Source: JACCVG01 sp034664165 (lineage in GTDB: Bacteria > Actinomycetota > Thermoleophilia > Solirubrobacterales > Thermoleophilaceae). Taken from it: a stretch of DNA of 8,362 nt. The notes beneath the pieces were generated by a model. That model worked only from the letters and a program-made list of their open reading frames with translations. It made no database searches and was not told the origin of the DNA. Where the stretch lies: positions 1 through 8,362 of the forward strand of contig JAXDIE010000067.1 of NCBI GenBank assembly GCA_034664165.1, given 5' to 3'. Every line of letters begins with the position of its first letter. Position 1 is the stretch's first letter. This document shows positions 5,061-8,362 of this stretch, piece by piece. The position numbers and the translations under genes were made by a program.

Positions 5061-6180
5061 TCATCGTAGTTGGCGAGCGCTCGCGGCGCTCGCTCTGGCG
5101 ACCGCCTTTGTAACCGGTTGCGGCGCGAGCCAGGACCCCCAGCAGGTGCTCGACAAGGCTTTCAGCCAGTCGATCGGGTCCGCGCAGATGAACATGAGCC
5201 TGAATCTCACGCTTCAGGGCATCCCCGCCGCCACCGACCCGATCCGGGTCTCGCTCGAGGGGCCCTACAAGTCGGGTACCGATGAGGTTCTGCCCTCCTT
5301 CGACCTGGCGGCCTCGCTGGACGCGGGCTCGCTTCCGGCTCCGGGGGACACGCTCAGCCTGATCTCGACCGGCAGCAATCTCTACCTGGACATCGCCGGG
5401 ACGGCATACGAGGCAGGCGAGGACGCCGTGGCCAAGGAGCTGGCCAGCCGCAAGGCCGCCGGCACCGGCAACAACCCGTTCGGCGTGGATCCACAGTCCT
5501 GGGTCCAGGATCCGAAGATCGTCGGCGAGGAGCAGGTCGACGGCGTGGACACCCTTCACCTGACGGGCACCGTCAGCGTCGGCAACATGATCCAGAACCT
5601 CAACTCAGCCGCCGCCAAGGCAGCCGCCGCGGGCGACCAGCAGGCGCCGACGCTCACGCCGGACCAGCTCGCCCAGATCGAGCAGGTGGTCCAGAACCCG
5701 ACTTTCGATCTCTACGCGGGCAAGGACGACGGCAAGATCCGGCGCCTCAGCGCCAGCGTGAACTTCACGGTCCCCGAGGATCAGCGCCAGCAGATCGGGG
5801 GCCTCAGCAGCGGCCGGATCGCCTTCGCCCTCAACTTCACCGGAGTCGGCAAGCCGGTCACGATCACGGCGCCCACCAGCGCCCAGCCGCTCAAGAACCT
5901 CGCTCAGCAGATCCAGGCTCTGACCGGGGCCGTGCAGGCCCAGGGCGGGGGCTCCGCGCAGGCCGGTGGGGCCTCCGGCGGAGCGTCGGGTTCCGGTGGT
6001 GCGGCCGGCGGCGGTACCACTGCCACCGAGCCCACCGCGCCCAAGGACACCACGCCGCCCGCCGTACCTCAGGCCGGGGCCGACCCACAGGCGTTCAAGG
6101 ACTACACCGACTGCCTGGCGGCAGCCGACCCGAACGACACCTCAGCTCTGGACGAGTGCCAGAAGCTGATCGCCCCCTAG
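5041..6180 (+). CDS. LppX-like lipoprotein
   Basis: 379 residues. A lipoprotein signal peptide is clear: basic n-region (1-12), hydrophobic ALAALALATAFV (13-24) and lipobox V-T-G-C with Cys27 as the lipidation site. The body (30-290) resembles LppX/LprG-like lipid-binding lipoproteins of Actinobacteria: an opening helix, then strand motifs such as SLEGPYKSG and PSFDLAASLDAG, YLDIAGTAYE, then VDGVDTLHLTG and TFDLYAGKDDGKIRRLS. Residues 301-345 are a Gly/Ala/Ser then Pro/Thr linker. The tail (346-379) holds two cysteines, C358 and C373, that may pair. The role is probably envelope lipid handling, by family analogy only. The GTG at 5041 is the only usable start: TAA lies 6 bases upstream in frame and no later start keeps the signal peptide. 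It runs convergent to the reductase with a 6-base gap. Confidence 0.87.
   Translation: MRELRGNHRSWRALAALALATAFVTGCGASQDPQQVLDKAFSQSIGSAQMNMSLNLTLQGIPAATDPIRVSLEGPYKSGTDEVLPSFDLAASLDAGSLPAPGDTLSLISTGSNLYLDIAGTAYEAGEDAVAKELASRKAAGTGNNPFGVDPQSWVQDPKIVGEEQVDGVDTLHLTGTVSVGNMIQNLNSAAAKAAAAGDQQAPTLTPDQLAQIEQVVQNPTFDLYAGKDDGKIRRLSASVNFTVPEDQRQQIGGLSSGRIAFALNFTGVGKPVTITAPTSAQPLKNLAQQIQALTGAVQAQGGGSAQAGGASGGASGSGGAAGGGTTATEPTAPKDTTPPAVPQAGADPQAFKDYTDCLAAADPNDTSALDECQKLIAP
5063..5068 (-). promoter_or_regulatory. Possible -10 box (TACGAT) for the ATPase operon
   Basis: TACGAT on the minus strand ends 2 bases before the TTG at 5060. It is 8 bases before the in-frame CTG at 5054, the spacing seen for the reductase gene's box. 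If real, the transcript would begin downstream of the TTG and imply a CTG start, which is rare. The site lies inside the lipoprotein signal-peptide coding region. Weakly supported. Confidence 0.22.
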
Positions 6181-6196
6181 ATCGCTCTAGGCGGTC
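6168..6196. terminator. Weak bidirectional hairpin between convergent genes
   Basis: GATCGCC (6168-6174) can pair with GGCGGTC (6190-6196) through one G-T wobble, spanning the 6-base gap and both stop codons (6178-6180 plus, 6187-6189 minus). The loop holds two CTAG tetramers. No T-run flanks it on either strand, so intrinsic termination is uncertain. Confidence 0.25.
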
Positions 6197-7167
6197 GCGG
6201 GCGTGAGCCCGAAGTCACGCTCGTAGAGCTCGCCGATCTGGGCGATCTCCTCTGCGCTGAGCTCTGGTGCAGAAGCCGCACCCGCGAACTCCTCGAGCTC
6301 GGCCAGTGACGTGATCGTCGGTATCACGCAGGCCATCTTCGGCTGGGCAAGGATGAACTGCAGAGCGGCCTGGGACATGGTCCGCTCGCCCTCGATCACG
6401 AGGAAGCGCAGCTGGTCGATCTTCTTGAGGCCATCCACGAGCCACTCGCGCTTGCGGTGGCGGCGATGGTCATTCCCGGTGAAGGTGGTGTCCAGTGTGT
6501 ACTTGTCCTCGAGCAGGCCGCTTGAGGTGGGCACGCGGGCCATGATCGACGCTCCCTGGCGGGCGGAGTCCATGAAGTCCTGGCCTGGCTGCTGCTCCAG
6601 CAGGTTGTAGACGGTCTGGAGAGCGGCGATGTCGTAGCGCTCCAGCGCCAGCACACCCTCATCGCGCCAGCCGATGGCGGGCCCGAGGGCCACGCCGTAC
6701 TCGCGGATCTTGCCCTCGGCTTTCATATCCTCGAGCTCCGCGAACAGGTCATCCCGCTCGATCGCGTCCATCCGCGGGTTGTGCAGCTGGTAGAGGTCGA
6801 TGTAGTCGGTCCGAAGGCGCGTGAGTGACGCCTCCAGCGCGTTGCGCGCATGCTCGGGAGACCAGTTCTGCACGCGTTCGCCCTCGGAATGCTCCTTGCG
6901 CTCGGAGTCGAGCTCGTAGCCGAACTTGGTCGAGATCTGGATGGAGGCGCGATCGGCGGAGGCGAGCGCCTTGCCCACGATCTCCTCGTTGAGCCCGGAC
7001 CCGTAGGCATCGCCGGTGTCGAAGAAGGTCACACCCAGCTCGAGCGCCCGCCCGAACAGCCGGTCCGCGTCATCGGTCTCGCCCCACCAGTCCGAGCCCA
7101 GGGCCCAGGTGCCAAAGGCGATCTCCGAGCACTGAAGATTCGTGTTTCCGAAGCTGCGTTGGCGCAT
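6187..7167 (-). CDS. Aldo/keto reductase
   Basis: 326 residues from the ATG at 7167, normal for the family. It should be a cytosolic NADP(H)-dependent (beta/alpha)8-barrel oxidoreductase acting on aldehydes or ketones. The catalytic tetrad is complete: D50 and Y55 (FFDTGDAYG), K81 (STKFGY) and H129 (YQLHNPR). The signature FGTWALGSDWWG at the N-terminus and RLRTDYIDLYQLH also fit. The C-terminal stretch AQPKMACVIPTITSLAELEE is the usual cofactor-binding region, and the substrate cannot be told from sequence. A TTG at 7173 would add two residues, but the TAGACT box at 7176-7181 lies only 2 bases from it and 8 from the ATG, so the ATG is preferred. It is divergent from the TerC gene; no functional link is evident. 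Confidence 0.93.
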   Translation of the reverse strand: MRQRSFGNTNLQCSEIAFGTWALGSDWWGETDDADRLFGRALELGVTFFDTGDAYGSGLNEEIVGKALASADRASIQISTKFGYELDSERKEHSEGERVQNWSPEHARNALEASLTRLRTDYIDLYQLHNPRMDAIERDDLFAELEDMKAEGKIREYGVALGPAIGWRDEGVLALERYDIAALQTVYNLLEQQPGQDFMDSARQGASIMARVPTSSGLLEDKYTLDTTFTGNDHRRHRKREWLVDGLKKIDQLRFLVIEGERTMSQAALQFILAQPKMACVIPTITSLAELEEFAGAASAPELSAEEIAQIGELYERDFGLTPATA

Positions 7168-7175
7168 TGACAAGC

Positions 7176-7181
7176 AGTCTA
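7176..7181 (-). promoter_or_regulatory. -10 box (TAGACT) for the reductase gene, leaderless type
   Basis: The minus strand reads TAGACT, 8 bases, then the ATG at 7167. The spacing places the transcription start at about the start codon. No Shine-Dalgarno is present. It sits in the 42-bp divergent gap beside the TerC box on the other strand, so the two promoters are almost back-to-back. Confidence 0.5.
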
Positions 7182-7196
7182 GTCAGGGCAAGCCTC

Positions 7197-7202
7197 TAGC
7201 CT
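7197..7202 (+). promoter_or_regulatory. -10 box (TAGCCT) for the TerC gene, leaderless type
   Basis: The plus strand reads TAGCCT, 7 bases, then the GTG at 7210. This is the same TAGNNT-plus-7/8 layout as upstream of the propeller and reductase genes. No ribosome-binding sequence is visible. The short leader leaves no room for the manganese riboswitch that controls some TerC/Alx homologues. Confidence 0.45.
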
Positions 7203-7209
7203 CAGCGAC

Positions 7210-8184
7210 GTGCTGCATCAACACCTGACGGGCGTCGTCCCGTGGCTGGGGCTCGCCGCGGTGGTGGTCGGGCTCCTCTGGATTGACCTTCGTTTCTTCG
7301 CGCGCGATCGCGAGCCGGGGTTCCGCGAGGCACTGTGGTGGTCGGCCGCGTGGCTTCTCCTGGGACTGGTCATGGCCTTCGTGGTCTACGAGCTGACCGG
7401 TCTCACCGAAGACGCCATCACCTACACGACGGTCTACCTCATCGAGCGCTCGCTGTCGCTCGACAACCTCTTCGTGTTCCTCCTCCTGTTCGCCTACTTC
7501 GGCGTGCCCTCGAGGCACAGGGGCGGCCTGCTGTTCTGGGGAATCGCGGCGGCGCTGGTGCTTCGCGGCGCGGCCATCCTGGGCGGCGTGGCGCTCCTCG
7601 AGGAGTTCCACTTCGTGATCTACCTACTGGGCGCACTGCTGCTCTTCCTCGCCTATCGGATCTTCCGCGGCGTCGACGACCACGTCGAGCCCGACAAGAA
7701 CCTGATCGTCCGCCTGGTCCGGCGGGTCTTCCCCGTGACCAGCGACTACCGCGGCAAGCGCTGGTTCGTCCGCGACGACGGCAAGCTTCACAGCACGCCG
7801 CTGTTCGTATGCCTGGCCGCGGTGGTCGCCGCCGACATCGCCTTCGCCGTCGACTCGATTCCCGCCGCCTTTGCCATCACCCGCGACTCGTTCCTGATCT
7901 GGATGGGCAACGTGTTCGCCCTATTAGGGCTGCGGGCGCTGTTCGTCCTGGTCGAGGGCCTGATCAAGCGCTTCCGCTACCTCGATGAGACGATCGCGGT
8001 GGTACTCGCACTCGTGGCTGTGAAGCTGCTCACCGAGGACCTCCTCCACATCACCCCGCTCGAGAGCCTGGCGGGCCTGGCCGTCTGCTTCGCGGTGGGC
8101 ATCACGGCATCGCTGATCGCCGACCGCCGCGACCCGGACTCCGATCAGAAGCTCGCGGAGCGCGAGGACCGGCTCAAGACGTAG
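7210..8184 (+). CDS. TerC/Alx-family integral membrane metal exporter
   Basis: 324 residues, typical of Alx-like TerC proteins. About eight to nine hydrophobic segments are visible, with a basic cytoplasmic loop (150-195) in the middle. The family acidic motifs are present: SLDNLFVF (83-90) with Asp85, and ADIAFAVDSIPAAFAIT (208-224) with Asp209 and Asp215. These probably line the ion path. Related proteins export Mn2+ or supply metal to secreted enzymes; the tellurite label is historical and no other ter genes are here. The C-terminus is charged and cytoplasmic (DRRDPDSDQKLAEREDRLKT). The start is the GTG at 7210, backed by the TAGCCT box 7 bases upstream. A hairpin spans its stop codon, and a convergent gene ends 19 bases later. 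Confidence 0.92.
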   Translation: MLHQHLTGVVPWLGLAAVVVGLLWIDLRFFARDREPGFREALWWSAAWLLLGLVMAFVVYELTGLTEDAITYTTVYLIERSLSLDNLFVFLLLFAYFGVPSRHRGGLLFWGIAAALVLRGAAILGGVALLEEFHFVIYLLGALLLFLAYRIFRGVDDHVEPDKNLIVRLVRRVFPVTSDYRGKRWFVRDDGKLHSTPLFVCLAAVVAADIAFAVDSIPAAFAITRDSFLIWMGNVFALLGLRALFVLVEGLIKRFRYLDETIAVVLALVAVKLLTEDLLHITPLESLAGLAVCFAVGITASLIADRRDPDSDQKLAEREDRLKT

Positions 8185-8194
8185 AGCCGGTCCT
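8165..8194. terminator. 11-bp perfect hairpin between convergent genes
   Basis: AGGACCGGCTC (8165-8175) and GAGCCGGTCCT (8184-8194) are exact inverted copies around an 8-base loop. The stem includes the last TerC codons and the final base of its stop. It lies between convergent genes and would fold in either transcript. There is no T-run on either side, so it is a hairpin-only terminator candidate. Confidence 0.5.
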
Positions 8195-8203
8195 TGGACC
8201 CAA

Positions 8204-8362
8204 TTAACCCGCCTTCGTTCCTGTGATCCGCAGGTACTCGTGAGACAGATGCAGCGAGCCGTCGGTGGCCTGGTTCTGCCGTGAGTAGAGGTCCGTGAGG
8301 TCCCCCAGCAGCGCGTCCCATTTGCCCTGCGGCTCGAGCGCCGCCTTCGCCATCACCATCGG
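8204..8362 (-). CDS. C-terminal fragment, probably of a SAM-dependent methyltransferase
   Basis: The minus strand from 8362 is open for 52 codons to the TAA at 8204-8206; the rest lies beyond the right edge. Visible features are a helix with EPQGKWDALLGDLTDLYSRQ, then a turn (NQATDGSL), then a final strand HEYLRITGTK. Helix, then DGS, then 'EYL-hydrophobic-x-G-x-K' resembles the C-terminal end of class I SAM-dependent methyltransferases in Actinobacteria. The nucleotide-binding motifs would lie outside the window, so the assignment rests on this short stretch only. Codon usage is like that of the neighbouring genes. Confidence 0.5.
   Translation of the reverse strand, partial: PMVMAKAALEPQGKWDALLGDLTDLYSRQNQATDGSLHLSHEYLRITGTKAG

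Noticed and set aside
5073..5084. 12-bp perfect palindrome GCGAGCGCTCGC as an operator between the divergent genes
   Set aside because: It is made by Ala and Leu codons of the lipoprotein signal peptide (GCG/CTC repeats), which readily give such palindromes; there is no independent support.
7167..7172. Consensus -35 hexamer TTGACA on the plus strand for the TerC gene
   Set aside because: It is 24 bp from the TAGCCT box, too far for a normal spacer, and no good -10 lies 16-18 bp away. It also overlaps the reductase start codon, so chance is the simpler explanation.
7168..7209. Manganese (yybP-ykoY) riboswitch ahead of the TerC-family gene
   Set aside because: The whole divergent gap is only 42 bp and a -10 box lies 7 bases before the start, so there is no room for the aptamer.

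Overview
The window looks like chromosomal DNA of a high-GC actinobacterium, most plausibly of the Thermoleophilia/Solirubrobacterales type. This is an inference from gene content: an LppX-like lipoprotein with a C-terminal cysteine-pair tail, a DUF2203 protein, an ArsA-family ATPase with a crystallin-like C-terminal domain, and an AbiEi-DUF559 protein. GC is about 73% in two 60-base blocks I counted in the core genes. No rRNA, tRNA, CRISPR array or classical insertion sequence was seen. No stretch over 300 bases lacks a gene.

Layout: (1) 1-1144, minus, a membrane-anchored lactonase/YncE-type beta-propeller protein whose C-terminus runs off the left edge. (2) 1217-2137, minus, an AbiEi-like winged helix fused to a DUF559 (Vsr-like PD-(D/E)XK) nuclease domain. 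It lies between two same-orientation copies of a roughly 43-bp hairpin repeat (1186-1228 and 2233-2275), so the unit 1186-2275 looks like a small mobile cassette. (3) 5060 down to 2310, minus, a compact four-gene block: ArsA/Get3-like ATPase, proline-rich protein, DUF2203 protein and four-helix membrane protein, with gaps of 6 bases or less, or overlaps. (4) 5041-6180, plus, a lipoprotein gene that diverges from the ATPase gene. The two reading frames overlap head-to-head by 20 bp at their starts. (5) 6187-7167, minus, an aldo/keto reductase. (6) 7210-8184, plus, a TerC/Alx-family metal exporter, divergent from the reductase across 42 bp. (7) 8204-8362, minus, the last 52 codons of a protein resembling the end of a SAM-dependent methyltransferase.

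The genes are mostly housekeeping or envelope functions and do not form one obvious pathway. The points worth attention are the repeat-flanked DUF559 unit, the overlapping divergent starts at 5041-5060, and a recurrent TAGNNT box 7-8 bases before three start codons. The last suggests that leaderless transcription is common in this genome.
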